Positions 34,247 through 42,594 of a stretch of DNA of 64,000 nucleotides are shown here, in pieces. Position numbers and translations under genes: made by a program. Numbering within the stretch: the stretch's first letter is position 1; every line of letters starts with the position of its first letter. The DNA is from Streptomyces cynarae (GTDB lineage: Bacteria > Actinomycetota > Actinomycetes > Streptomycetales > Streptomycetaceae): contig NZ_CP106793.1 in assembly GCF_025642135.1 (NCBI RefSeq), positions 7,718,001 to 7,782,000 of the forward strand, written 5' to 3'. The notes beneath the pieces are model-generated. The model was not told the origin of the DNA, did not search any database, and was given only the letters and a program-made list of their open reading frames with translations.

Positions 34247-35613
34247 GCTGAACCTCCCGTTCCGTGGCCGGGCACCGCGAGCGTCAGGGTGGCGTCGTCG
34301 GGAAGCTGGCCGGCGGACCGCGTGGGGCGGGCCAGGACCATGCCGGCGACGACGATGCCGACGACCTCGTGCCTGCCGTCCGCACACGCCTCGGCGATGC
34401 CGGCGAGCTCCTCCGCGGTCCAGCTGCCCGCGCTGAGGACGACCAGGGCGCCGGACTCGGTGTCGCGGTCCGGCACTGTCGGCCGGTCCACCGAAACCTC
34501 GACCACGCGCAGCTGCAGACCGTTCTTGGCCTCGGCGACGAGTTGCCCCGCGGCCCGGCGGGCGATCTCGTCGCCGTCCGGTACGACGACCAGCAGCCGC
34601 TGGGCTCCCGGCAGTCGCTCCTTCAGGCGAGCGCACACCCGCCGGTAGCGGAGCCGACTGCCGGCCTGGTCAACGGACTGCTGTGGGACGGGTATGTCCC
34701 ACCGTGCGTCGATGCCGAGGAGGCGGCGGATCCGGGCTCGCGGGCCCCCGTCCTCCGGCCGGTGCACCGGCTGTTCAGTGGGCACGTCGACGGTGCCGAG
34801 GAGGGTCGAGCCCAGCGCCGCGGCGATCTCCGGTTCGGTGCGCAGTCGGCGGTTCATCCGCGCCGCGACGAGATGGCCGATGAGCGCGAGCAGGAAGAAC
34901 AGCACTGCTCCGCCGAGGACGAGCTGCAGCCTCGTGGGCGGCGCCTCGCCGGTCGGCCTGGGGGCCGGACCCATGACGACCATGCCCGCCTTGTTGTTCG
35001 CAGGGTCGGCCTCGTCCAGCTTCTGCATGGCCTCCTCGAGCGAGGTGCGCAGCTGCTCGAGCTCGGTGCGGGCCTGCACGCTCTCCACGGTCTGTCCCGG
35101 ATCGGCCGCCTTGGCCAGGTCGGTGATGCGGCGGTTGGTCTCCGCCACCTTCTTCCGCAGCGCCTCGGTCCCCGAGGCCGCCTCGGTGTCGGTGCTGCCG
35201 CCCGCGACCCCTGCTGCGAAGGCGACGAACTGCCGGGCCACCTGGTCGGAGAGCTGCTGTGCGCGCTCCGGGGTGTCGGCCGTACCCGAGATCTTGATGA
35301 TGTTCCCGTCGGCGGCCTTGGCGGTCACTCGATGCTCCAGCTCGGTGCCGCTGACGCCGGACCAGTGGAGAGCGGCGGCCGTGCGGTCGAGCACCGCCGA
35401 ACTGGTGGCGATGTCCACCTGGGTGAGCAGCTCGCGCTCCTCCCACTGTCCCGGCAGCAGTACCGGTGCCGACGCGGTGTATCGCGCCGGGAACACCACC
35501 ACGGAAGTGCCGTAGCCCACGAGTGCGCCCAGCACGGCGAGGACGGCGAGCAGTCGCCAACGCCGGCGTAGTATCCGCCCGATCGTGACTAGGCGGATCG
35601 TGTCTTCGTTCAA
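34243..35613 (-). CDS. Wzz/chain-length-type membrane protein with degenerate BY-kinase domain (2)
   Basis: A 456-residue paralogue of the next gene. TTG 35613 overlaps the glycosyltransferase stop (TTGA). It has an N-terminal membrane segment RLLAVLAVLGALVGYGTSVVV (~19-40), an extracytoplasmic region ending in a Pro-rich GPAPRPTGEAPP, and a second segment LVLGGAVLFFLLALIGHLV. The C-terminal domain (AQRLLVVVPDGDEIARRA, REGALVVLSAG-like DTESGALVVLSAGSW) keeps a kinase-like Rossmann fold but no Walker A. Two tandem chain-length proteins without a working kinase suggest they form a hetero-complex. The LVTIGRILRRRW start is typical of the Wzz domain. Confidence 0.82.
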   Translation of the reverse strand: MNEDTIRLVTIGRILRRRWRLLAVLAVLGALVGYGTSVVVFPARYTASAPVLLPGQWEERELLTQVDIATSSAVLDRTAAALHWSGVSGTELEHRVTAKAADGNIIKISGTADTPERAQQLSDQVARQFVAFAAGVAGGSTDTEAASGTEALRKKVAETNRRITDLAKAADPGQTVESVQARTELEQLRTSLEEAMQKLDEADPANNKAGMVVMGPAPRPTGEAPPTRLQLVLGGAVLFFLLALIGHLVAARMNRRLRTEPEIAAALGSTLLGTVDVPTEQPVHRPEDGGPRARIRRLLGIDARWDIPVPQQSVDQAGSRLRYRRVCARLKERLPGAQRLLVVVPDGDEIARRAAGQLVAEAKNGLQLRVVEVSVDRPTVPDRDTESGALVVLSAGSWTAEELAGIAEACADGRHEVVGIVVAGMVLARPTRSAGQLPDDATLTLAVPGHGTGGSA

Positions 35614-36875
35614 CGCCGCTGCCTCTTCCTTGTGCGGATCGGGTCGTCCGCCGACTCCGGAGTTCGATCGCGGCTCGCTGCGGCGTAGGCGGCGAGGAGC
35701 GACGCTTGCGAGTTCCGCCAGGAAAGCTCCCCGCTGATCCGCTCCTGGCCGATCTCGCCCATCCGCGCCCGTTTCTCCGGATCGTCCAGCAACACCGTGA
35801 TGTGCTTGGCGAATTCGGCCTCGTCGTTGGCGGGCGCGTAGACGGCGGCGTCACCGGCGGAGACCCGCGCCTCCTTCAGGTCGAACGAGACGATCGGCCG
35901 GCCCATCGCCATGTACTCCAGGACCTTGTTCATGGTCGACACGTCGTTGAGCGGATTGCGCGGGTCGGGGGAGAGGCACACGTCCGCGGTGGACAGGTAG
36001 CGCACCAGGTCGGCGTCCGGAATGCGCCCGGTGAACTGCACCTGCTCCGTGAGCCCGAGCCGCCGGGACAGCTCCACCATCGCGTCGAAGGCGTCGCCGG
36101 CTCCGACGAACACCGCGTGCCAGTCGGTCCGCCCGAACTCGTCGCGCAGCTTCGCGAGGGCGCGCAAGGCGTAGTCGACGCCGTCCTGCGGGCCCATGAC
36201 ACCGAGGTAGCACAGCAGATGAGGCTTGCCGCGCTTCAACTCCGGCTCGGGCGGCACCGGTTGGAACCGGTCGATCGCTGGTGCGCTGCGCACCACGAAG
36301 ACGTCCTGCGGCCGCCGACCGCCACGGCGCACCGCGACGTCCCGGTAGCTCTCGTTCGTGGCGATCACGACGTCCGCGGCCCGGTAGGTCCACCGTTCCA
36401 GCGCGCACACGGCGCGGTAGAGCAGATCCTTGCCGCGGTCGAACCGGGAGAGGTACAGCTCGGGCACCAGGTCGTGCTGGTCGAAGACGAACCGCGCGCC
36501 GCGCCGCTTCAGCCACAGTGCCGGCAGGAACAGCAGGTCGGGCGGGTTGCAGGCGTGGACCACGTCGACCGGACCGACTTTGCGGGCCAGCCGGGCCGTG
36601 TGCCACAGCGCCGACCCGTACTCCCTCAGGTAGCCGGCCGGTCCTCCCGTGGCCGCGCGCAACGGGTAGCGGTGGATCCGCACCCCGTCGATCTCCGCCT
36701 CCGGCTCCGTGTCCCGCTTGCTCCCCTGGGGACAGATGACGTGCACCGTCCAGCCCGCGTCGCGCAGCGTCGTGCACTCCTGCCACACCCGCCGGTCGAA
36801 CGGCACCGACAGGTTCTCCACCAGGATCAGCGCGCGCCGGTCCGACCCGCCGCCGCTGATTGCGTTACCAAGCAA
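35610..36875 (-). CDS. Glycosyltransferase family 4 (first in operon)
   Basis: A 421-residue GT-B enzyme. RALILVENLSVPFDRRVWQEC is a diagnostic N-terminal signature (LSVPxDRRVW) of a subfamily with FDQHDLVPELY. The donor half has YLGVMGPQDGVDYALRAL and MNKVLEYMAMGRPIVSFDL with the conserved Glu pair. It likely adds the second sugar to the primed lipid. Start is TTG 36875, inside the 3' end of the dehydrogenase gene (11-nt overlap); no better start is seen. Cytoplasmic, membrane associated. Confidence 0.88.
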   Translation of the reverse strand: MLGNAISGGGSDRRALILVENLSVPFDRRVWQECTTLRDAGWTVHVICPQGSKRDTEPEAEIDGVRIHRYPLRAATGGPAGYLREYGSALWHTARLARKVGPVDVVHACNPPDLLFLPALWLKRRGARFVFDQHDLVPELYLSRFDRGKDLLYRAVCALERWTYRAADVVIATNESYRDVAVRRGGRRPQDVFVVRSAPAIDRFQPVPPEPELKRGKPHLLCYLGVMGPQDGVDYALRALAKLRDEFGRTDWHAVFVGAGDAFDAMVELSRRLGLTEQVQFTGRIPDADLVRYLSTADVCLSPDPRNPLNDVSTMNKVLEYMAMGRPIVSFDLKEARVSAGDAAVYAPANDEAEFAKHITVLLDDPEKRARMGEIGQERISGELSWRNSQASLLAAYAAASRDRTPESADDPIRTRKRQRR

Positions 36876-38181
36876 GGCCCATGTATCCCGGTTCGGTCCG
36901 GCGCGCCTCGGCGTCGGGAAGGCGGATGAGGTCGACGATCACCGGGCCGTCCCCATGCGGCAGCGCCGCAAGGACGGCCGGGTCCCTGGTCCCGACCAGG
37001 CACACCTCGGCATGTTCGAGCACCTCGTCGACGGAGTCCGCGAGCAGCTGCGCGAGGTGCGGCAGCCGCATCTCGATGTACTCGCGGTTCGCGCCGAGCA
37101 GCCGGGAGAGGCTCACGTTGGCGTCGTGGATCCGCAGGTCGTACCCCTTGCCGTGAAGCCTCTCCGCCAGTTCGACGAGCGGGCTCTCGCGGAGGTCGTC
37201 GGTGCCGGGTTTGAAGGACAGCCCGAACAGGCCCACCCGGCGCTTGCCGGTGCGCTCGACCAGCTCCACCGCGCGTTGCAGATGGTCGGAGTTGGAGGGC
37301 AGTACGTGGGAGAGGATGGGCACCGAGACATCGGCCCGCTGCGCCGCGTGGACCAGGCTGCGCAGGTCCTTGGGCAGGCAGGAGCCGCCGAAGGCGAAGC
37401 CGGGCCGCAGATAGGCGGGGCTGATGTTCAGCTTGCGGTCGGCCAGGAACACGTCCATCACCTGGTGCGAGTCCACCCCGAGCGCCTGGCACACCGCGCC
37501 CAGCTCGTTCGCGAAGCCGATCTTGAGGCCGTGGAACGCGTTGTCCGCGTACTTGATCGCCTCGGCCGTCGGGACCGGCACCCGGAACACCTCACCGGGC
37601 AAGCCGTCGTACAGCGCCATCACCGCGTCACCGCTCGACGGGTCGAGCTCGCCGATGACGGTCTTGGGCGGGTCGAAGAAGTCCCGCACGCTCGTGCCCT
37701 CGCGCAGGAACTCCGGGTTGACCGCGACCCCGATGTCCACCCCGGCCGTGCCGCCGACGGTCTTCTCCAGGATCGGCACCAGCAGGTTCAGACACGTGCC
37801 CGGGAGCATGGTGCTGCGGAACACGACGGTGTGCCGCCCACCCCGCTCGGCCAGCGCGGCGCCGATCTGCTCGGTGACCCGCTCCAAGTACGTGGTGCAC
37901 AGGCTGCCGTTGGGCTCCGACGGTGTGCCCACGCAGACCAGCGACACCTCGCTGTCCATGACCGCCTCGCGGACGTCGCCGGTTGCGCGCAGCGCCCCGG
38001 TCCGCACCACCTCGGCGATGAGCTCGCCGATCCGCTCCTCGACCACCGGGGCCTTGCCGTCGTTGACCAGGTCGACCTTCACCTGGTTCACGTCCACCCC
38101 GATGACCTCGTGGCCCATGCTGGCCAGGCACGCGGCCGACACGCAGCCCACGTAACCGAGCCCGAAAACGCTGACTCTCAT
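36865..38181 (-). CDS. UDP-glucose/GDP-mannose dehydrogenase family (AlgD-like)
   Basis: A 438-residue four-electron dehydrogenase. NAD loop VFGLGYVGCVSAACLASMGH; central VNPEFLREGTSVRDFFDP; catalytic Cys in GFAFGGSCLPKDLRSL. C-terminal domain: VGLFGLSFKPGTDDLRESP. GFAFGGSCLPKD with DNAFHGLKIGFANE is closer to GDP-mannose 6-dehydrogenase (AlgD) than to UDP-glucose dehydrogenases, which usually read GxGFGGxCFPKD. It would make GDP-mannuronate for the polymer. Start ATG 38181 is 70 nt after the sugar transferase, the widest gap in the operon, and has a GGGGGGAG site upstream. Confidence 0.88.
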   Translation of the reverse strand: MRVSVFGLGYVGCVSAACLASMGHEVIGVDVNQVKVDLVNDGKAPVVEERIGELIAEVVRTGALRATGDVREAVMDSEVSLVCVGTPSEPNGSLCTTYLERVTEQIGAALAERGGRHTVVFRSTMLPGTCLNLLVPILEKTVGGTAGVDIGVAVNPEFLREGTSVRDFFDPPKTVIGELDPSSGDAVMALYDGLPGEVFRVPVPTAEAIKYADNAFHGLKIGFANELGAVCQALGVDSHQVMDVFLADRKLNISPAYLRPGFAFGGSCLPKDLRSLVHAAQRADVSVPILSHVLPSNSDHLQRAVELVERTGKRRVGLFGLSFKPGTDDLRESPLVELAERLHGKGYDLRIHDANVSLSRLLGANREYIEMRLPHLAQLLADSVDEVLEHAEVCLVGTRDPAVLAALPHGDGPVIVDLIRLPDAEARRTEPGYMGLAW

Positions 38182-38251
38182 GACGCGTCACTCCCCCCAG
38201 GCAGGCCCCCTCGGCCTGCGGTCCGCGCGCCGGTCGGACGACCCCCGCGCA

Positions 38252-39730
38252 TCAGTAGGCCCCCTGCCCGTGAAGCACCGCACGCAGCGTCTTCCACAAG
38301 ATCACTGTGTCCAGGGCGAGCGACCAGTCCTCCACGTACCGCAGGTCGAGGCGGACCGCCTCCTCCCACGGCAGATCGCTGCGTCCGCTGATCTGCCACA
38401 GGCCGGTGAGCCCGGGCTTGACCAGCAGCCGCCGCCGGATGTCCGGGTCGTACGCGGCACACTCCTCCGGTAGCGGAGGCCGCGGTCCGACGAGGGACAT
38501 CGATCCGGTGAGCACGTTGAAGAGCTGCGGGAGCTCGTCGAGCGAGTACCGGCGCAGCACTGCTCCCACCCGGGTCACCCGCGGATCCCGGCGGACCTTG
38601 AACAGCAGGCCCGCGCCCTCGTTGCGGTCGGCCAGCTCCGCACGTGCCCCGTGAGCCCCTGCGACCATGGTGCGGAACTTGAGAATGGTGAACTCGCGGC
38701 CGTCCTTGCCGACCCTGCGCTGGCGGTAGAACACCCCACCCCGGCTGTCCACCGCCACGAGCAGCCCGACGAGCACCATCAGCGGCGCGAACAGCACCAG
38801 CAGGACCGCCGCGCCCACCCGGTCGACGACCGCTTTGATCGCCCGGCGGCCCCCGGTGAAGGTCGGCATACTGACCCGCAGCAGCGGGATCCCGAGCACC
38901 GCGTCGACGTGCAGCCGCGGGCCGGCCACCTCCATCAGCACGGGGGCCACGACCATTTCGGCGTCGCTGCCCTCGAGGTTCCAGGCCAGCCGCTGGAGCC
39001 GGTCCGGTGTCCAGTGCGGGTCCGGTGTGACCGCGACGACGCGGTAGCCGTCGTGGCGGACGTGCTTGGCGACGTCCGCCAGTTGACCGACGACCGGCAC
39101 CCCGTCCAGTTCGTCACCGTCGAGCCCGCGACCGTCCGTCGTGCAGACCGCCTCCACCCGCCAGCCGATGTGCGGGAACTTGCGGGTTCTGGTGATCAGG
39201 TCGCGCACGGTGGCCGGGCTCCCGGCAGCGAGCACCGGTCTCAGGCACCGGCCTTCCTTGCGCTGTTTGTGCAGCCAGAGGCGCAGCAGATACCGCGCGG
39301 TCATCGTGACGAGCGCGATCGCGGGTATCGCGACGAAGATCCAGAGTTTGATGTTGCGCGAGGTCAGGGCTATCCCGCCGAGCGCCAGTACGACGGTCGC
39401 CGCGAACAGTGAGCGTCCGAGTCTTCGGAATTCCTCGGCGCCCTGGCCGAGCACGGCCGGAGCCCAGGCCCGGCCCACCGCCAGCGCTCCCAGCACCAGC
39501 AGCTCGGTGCCGAATGCGAGAATTCCCCACTTCTCGTGCCAGTTGGCCGCGTCCCGGGCCCCGAAAAAGTTGCCGATCGCCGCCACCACGAAGGCGGTGG
39601 TCACGCTATCGCTGGTGACCACGGCACGTCTGTACCGCTGCTCCCAGGCAATCGCGGGCTGGCTGATTGCCCCGTTCGCCAGACGCCCGCGCGCCGACGG
39701 AAACGGGCTGACAAGTCCCCCTTGCCGCAC
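38252..39730 (-). CDS. Undecaprenyl-phosphate sugar phosphotransferase (WcaJ/WbaP type)
   Basis: A 492-residue polyprenyl-phosphate hexose-1-phosphate transferase, first gene of the operon and the priming enzyme of the pathway. The N-terminal half holds four membrane segments and a CoA-binding-like domain (RPVLAAGSPATVRDLI). A further membrane segment (VGAAVLLVLFAPLMVLVGLL) precedes the catalytic domain with KFRTMVAGA, RRYSLDELPQLFNVL, GSMSLVGPRPPLPEE and KPGLTGLWQISGRSD, all strongly conserved. GTG 39730 is preceded by GGGGGGTTCT. The sugar (glucose, galactose or another) cannot be told from sequence. Confidence 0.92.
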   Translation of the reverse strand: MRQGGLVSPFPSARGRLANGAISQPAIAWEQRYRRAVVTSDSVTTAFVVAAIGNFFGARDAANWHEKWGILAFGTELLVLGALAVGRAWAPAVLGQGAEEFRRLGRSLFAATVVLALGGIALTSRNIKLWIFVAIPAIALVTMTARYLLRLWLHKQRKEGRCLRPVLAAGSPATVRDLITRTRKFPHIGWRVEAVCTTDGRGLDGDELDGVPVVGQLADVAKHVRHDGYRVVAVTPDPHWTPDRLQRLAWNLEGSDAEMVVAPVLMEVAGPRLHVDAVLGIPLLRVSMPTFTGGRRAIKAVVDRVGAAVLLVLFAPLMVLVGLLVAVDSRGGVFYRQRRVGKDGREFTILKFRTMVAGAHGARAELADRNEGAGLLFKVRRDPRVTRVGAVLRRYSLDELPQLFNVLTGSMSLVGPRPPLPEECAAYDPDIRRRLLVKPGLTGLWQISGRSDLPWEEAVRLDLRYVEDWSLALDTVILWKTLRAVLHGQGAY

Positions 39731-40080
39731 AGAACCCCCCAGGTCCCCAGTGGTTCGACGTGTTCGCCCAACACTGTTGCTCCCCCACGGGAGGCCCCCG
39801 CCTCCCGCGCCGTGCTGTTCCTCCCCTCGGGAGGCCCCCGCCCCCCGCCCACATCCCGGCTATTTCAGAGCTACTTGAACAACCCCCCTGGCGGCAGCAG
39901 ACTCGCCCGCCAGACTCTCGAGGCGCACGGGAACCCGCCGAAACCTCGGGCGCTCCCCGCGCCCAAGGCCCCCTCTCGGGCTCCAGATGTTGATCACCCC
40001 ACGTCCGGCGCCGGGGACGCGACTGCTGGCTTTCCTTAGCGCCGGACCCATGGATCATCGATGGTTCGCCTCATGTCCGA
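39731..40080 (-). promoter_or_regulatory. Gene-free, hairpin-rich leader of the polysaccharide operon
   Basis: No gene is convincing in this stretch. On the minus strand: an 8-bp stem TCCGGCGC/GCGCCGGA (40039-40046 with 40004-40011); CCTTGGGCGC-GGGGA-GCGCCCGAGG (39944-39968, 10-bp stem with one G-T pair); and two ~28-bp direct repeats (39774-39802, 39815-39842) each holding a small hairpin. TTGACC near 40097-40102 on the minus strand is a possible -35, but no strong -10 was found. A long structured leader of ~300 nt is likely and could carry an attenuator or riboswitch. Confidence 0.5.
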
Positions 40081-40610
40081 ACAGCTGAAGCACGGTCAAT
40101 CTAGACCATGGCGGCCGGTATGAAGAGAGGATGTGTGTAATTTGTGTTCAAGCTTTGAGGCTTGATCCACCGATCGATTACCGCCTAGGGGTGCTTCGCC
40201 GCGCTGCGCGCTCCAGCAGGTCGCCCGGTCCCGGGCACGGCTTCTGCGCGGTAACGATCGACGAGCTGCAACAGGCCCTCCACGGCGCCCAGTTCGGCAA
40301 CGACTTCCCGCTGTTCGTGCCCTACGGCGCGCCTGGCCGGGGCTGGAAGGCTCGAAAACAGGTCTGACAGTCTTCTTTTTCACGCACCCCGATCGCGCCG
40401 CTACCGACACCGAGGACGACGGAATTCACGCCACCCGCCGGCCCTCGCTCCGGAGGGACGCACCGGTGCAGATGCGCCAGGAAAGATAGGCAGCGCCTAT
40501 ACAGGGCATCGATTTTTGGTCGTGGACCCCCTGAGCTGCGGCCCGGTTCACTGTGGCGAAAGCTGGCGCGTACCGATCGGGCTCGGTGGCGCGCGATCAG
40601 GGAGGCTGTA
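40081..40610. other. Gene-poor intergenic region
   Basis: Contains TCAAGC-TTTGAG-GCTTGA (40148-40165), a 6-bp hairpin or operator-like palindrome. An open frame at 40131-40367 (plus) encodes 78 residues ending DELQQALHGAQFGNDFPLF; it has no ribosome site and is not called a gene, but its C-terminal half looks like a protein fragment. Nothing else is recognised. Confidence 0.5.
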
Positions 40611-41705
40611 ATGACGCATACCCCAGGCGGCGGACGAGCCGAGCAAGCTGCGCGTATCGCGGCGACGCCGTGGTACCGGCAGTTGTACGTCCAGGTGCCG
40701 GTGGCGATCGTGATCGGCATCGTGCTGGGCTGGCGATGGCCGGATCTCGCCACGGACATGGAGCCGATCGGCACCACGTTCATCACCGCGATGAAGATGC
40801 TGATCGGTCCGATCGTCTTCCTGACGATCATCGGCGGCATCGCCGGTGTCGCGGACCTGAAGAAGGTCGGCCGCACCGGCGTCAAGGCGCTCGCCTACTT
40901 CCGGTCGGCACGCTCGTCGCCCTGCTGACCGGATTGGTGGCCGTCAACCTCTTCCGCCTCGGCGACGGCGTGCACGCCGACCCGGCGACGCTCAAGACGT
41001 CGGGCGTCGCGAGCCAGTACATATCCCAGGGAGAGCACCAGCACTGGTGGGAGTTCCTCACGGGCATCGTGCCGAACAGTTTCTTCGACCCGTTCGTCGA
41101 GGGGAACATCCTCCAGGTCATCTTTCTGGCCGTGACCTTCGGCATCGCGATCAAGATGGTCGGGAAGACCGGCGAGCCGATCACCGTCGCCGTCGGGCGT
41201 CTGACCGAGGTCGTCTTCAAGGTCCTGTCCTTCATCATGAAGGCCGCGCCGCTGGGCGCCTTCGGCGCGATGTCGTACGCCATCGGCAAGTTCGGCCTGT
41301 CCACGCTGACCAGCCTCGGCTCGCTGATCGTCCTCTTCTACGTCACCTCCGCGCTGTTCGTGGTGGTGGTGCTCGGCGGGGTGCTCGCCCTGTACGTGCG
41401 GCTGAACATCTTCCAGCTCTTCCGCTACTTCAAGGAGGAGTTCTGGCTGATCCTCGGCACGTCCACGGCCGAGCCCGCGCTGCCGGGACTGATGCACAAG
41501 CTGCAGTTCATGGGCGTCGGAGTGCCGGGCGCTGGTCAACTTCTTCGGTAATGCCGTGGCCACTCTCACCGTGGCCAAGTGGGAGAACGGCCTGGACCTG
41601 GAGCGGGCCCGCGCGGTGCCGGCCGGGAAGGCGGGCGAGCCGCCGCTGACGACCAAGGACGAGGCCGAGGACAGGACCGAAGACGAGGCGGCCGAGGTGA
41701 CGTGA
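40611..41705 (+). pseudogene. dctA: C4-dicarboxylate transporter DctA, frameshifted and internally deleted
   Basis: ATG 40611 (GGAGGCTGTA before it) starts a DctA-like symporter: YVQVPVAIVIGIVLGW and MLIGPIVFLTIIGGIAGVADL are typical. At about 40903 one base is missing and the reading moves to the next frame (VGTLVALLTGLVAVNLF). That frame continues through FKEEFWLILGTSTAEPALPGL, then at about 41530 jumps from the [13 protein letters not shown] segment to [19 protein letters not shown], the last helix of the family. The ~100 residues between, with the conserved NLDG substrate-binding region, are lost. Family length is ~450 residues. The tail ends at 41705. Transport of succinate, fumarate or malate is therefore lost. 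Confidence 0.87.
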
Positions 41706-42433
41706 AGGGGGCGACGGTGGACGACGTGCGGCAACTGGACGACGCGCACGCCGGTTTCGTACGGGAGTCGGCGGCGGGTGTCACGGATGCGGCGCCCCTT
41801 GCCGGAGTCCCGGGTGCCGGGTCGGTCGGCGGGCTCGGATACGCCGGAATGCTGCTGGGCTGCGAACGCATCATGCGTTTCGCCTTCGACCTTGCCCGCA
41901 CCCGGGCGCACAAGAAGGTCTCGTCGGTCACCAAGAGCAACGCGCAGCAGTACGGCATGGTCTTGTGGGACGACGTCTTCAAGCGGGTCGCCGCCGACTA
42001 CCCGGACGTGGAGACCGAGAGCGTCCTGGTCGACGCCATGTCCGCGAAGTTCGTCCTGAAGCCCGAAGACCTCTCGGTGGTCGTCGCCTCCAACCTCAAC
42101 GCCGACATCCTTTCCGACCTCGGCAGCGCGCTCGCCGGCAGCCTGGGCCTGGCCGCCAGCGCCAACCTCAACCCCGAGCGCCGCTTCCCGAGCATGTTCG
42201 AGCCGGTCCACGGCTCCGCGCCGGACATAGCGGGTCAGGGCCTGGCCAACCCGATCGGCGCGGTCGGCAGCGCGGCCCTGATGCTGGAGCACTTCGGCCT
42301 GCCCGACCATGCGGCCCGCCTCCACAAGGCCATCGAGACGACCACCGCCGCCGGCATCCTCACCCGCGACGTCGGCGGCACCGCCTCCACCGAGGACGTC
42401 ACCAAGGCCCTCATCGACGCCTTGAACGCCTGA
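41702..42433 (+). pseudogene. Tartrate/D-malate dehydrogenase (isopropylmalate dehydrogenase family), N-terminally truncated
   Basis: The last ~190 residues match decarboxylating dehydrogenases: CERIMRFAFDLARTR, KVSSVTKSNAQQYGMVLW (with the family's conserved Lys/Asn/Tyr), VDAMSAKFVLKPEDLSVVV, NLNADILSDLGSALAGSLG and FEPVHGSAPDIAGQGLANP. The normal ~140-residue N-terminal part is absent; instead ~50 residues (GTG 41702 onward) of no family resemblance precede CERIMRF. Family length is ~350. The active-site Asp and Lys remain, but half the cofactor and substrate pocket is missing. It overlaps the end of the transporter relic. Together they look like a former C4-acid or tartrate utilisation locus with two deletions. 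Confidence 0.82.
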
Positions 42434-42543
42434 TCACGTGGCCAGGCGACGCCGTCGTTCTCGATCTTGACGTCGTGTGTGTCATGGATTGTCGGGGCGC
42501 GCGGTTCTCATCGGCCGTCTTTGTTGCTTGGACCTTGACCGAG

Positions 42544-42584
42544 AAGGGTGCCTGACGGGGAGTCTCGCCAGGTCAGGCACCCTT
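42544..42584. terminator. Strong hairpin terminator
   Basis: AAGGGTGCCTGAC (42544-42556) pairs with GTCAGGCACCCTT (42572-42584): a perfect 13-bp stem with a 15-nt loop between convergent genes. Confidence 0.9.
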
Positions 42585-42594
42585 GCGCGTGAGC

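Larger units (their letters stand above)
12128..39730 (-). other. Exopolysaccharide biosynthesis operon (20 genes)
   Basis: All genes from the sugar transferase (start 39730) to the aminotransferase (end 12128) run leftward. Most junctions overlap by 1-11 nt or are separated by fewer than 20 nt; the largest gap is 70 nt (38182-38251). This predicts one long translationally coupled transcript. Contents match a Wzx/Wzy pathway: priming transferase, GDP-sugar dehydrogenase, glycosyltransferases (3), chain-length proteins (2), polymerase, flippase, sugar-modifying enzymes and two extracytoplasmic polysaccharide-active proteins. Confidence 0.85.

Noticed and set aside
12128..39730. Antibiotic (deoxysugar glycoside) gene cluster
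   Set aside because: The C-methyltransferase and 3,5-epimerase could suggest it, but there is no PKS, NRPS or other scaffold gene; the Wzx/Wzy, Wzz and priming transferase genes point to polysaccharide.
39731..40080. Known riboswitch class (for example c-di-AMP) in the polysaccharide leader
   Set aside because: Stems are present but I could not match the conserved loops of any known class by eye.
40131..40367. 78-residue plus-strand frame
   Set aside because: No ribosome site, no family; possibly a relic, but evidence is too weak for a gene call.
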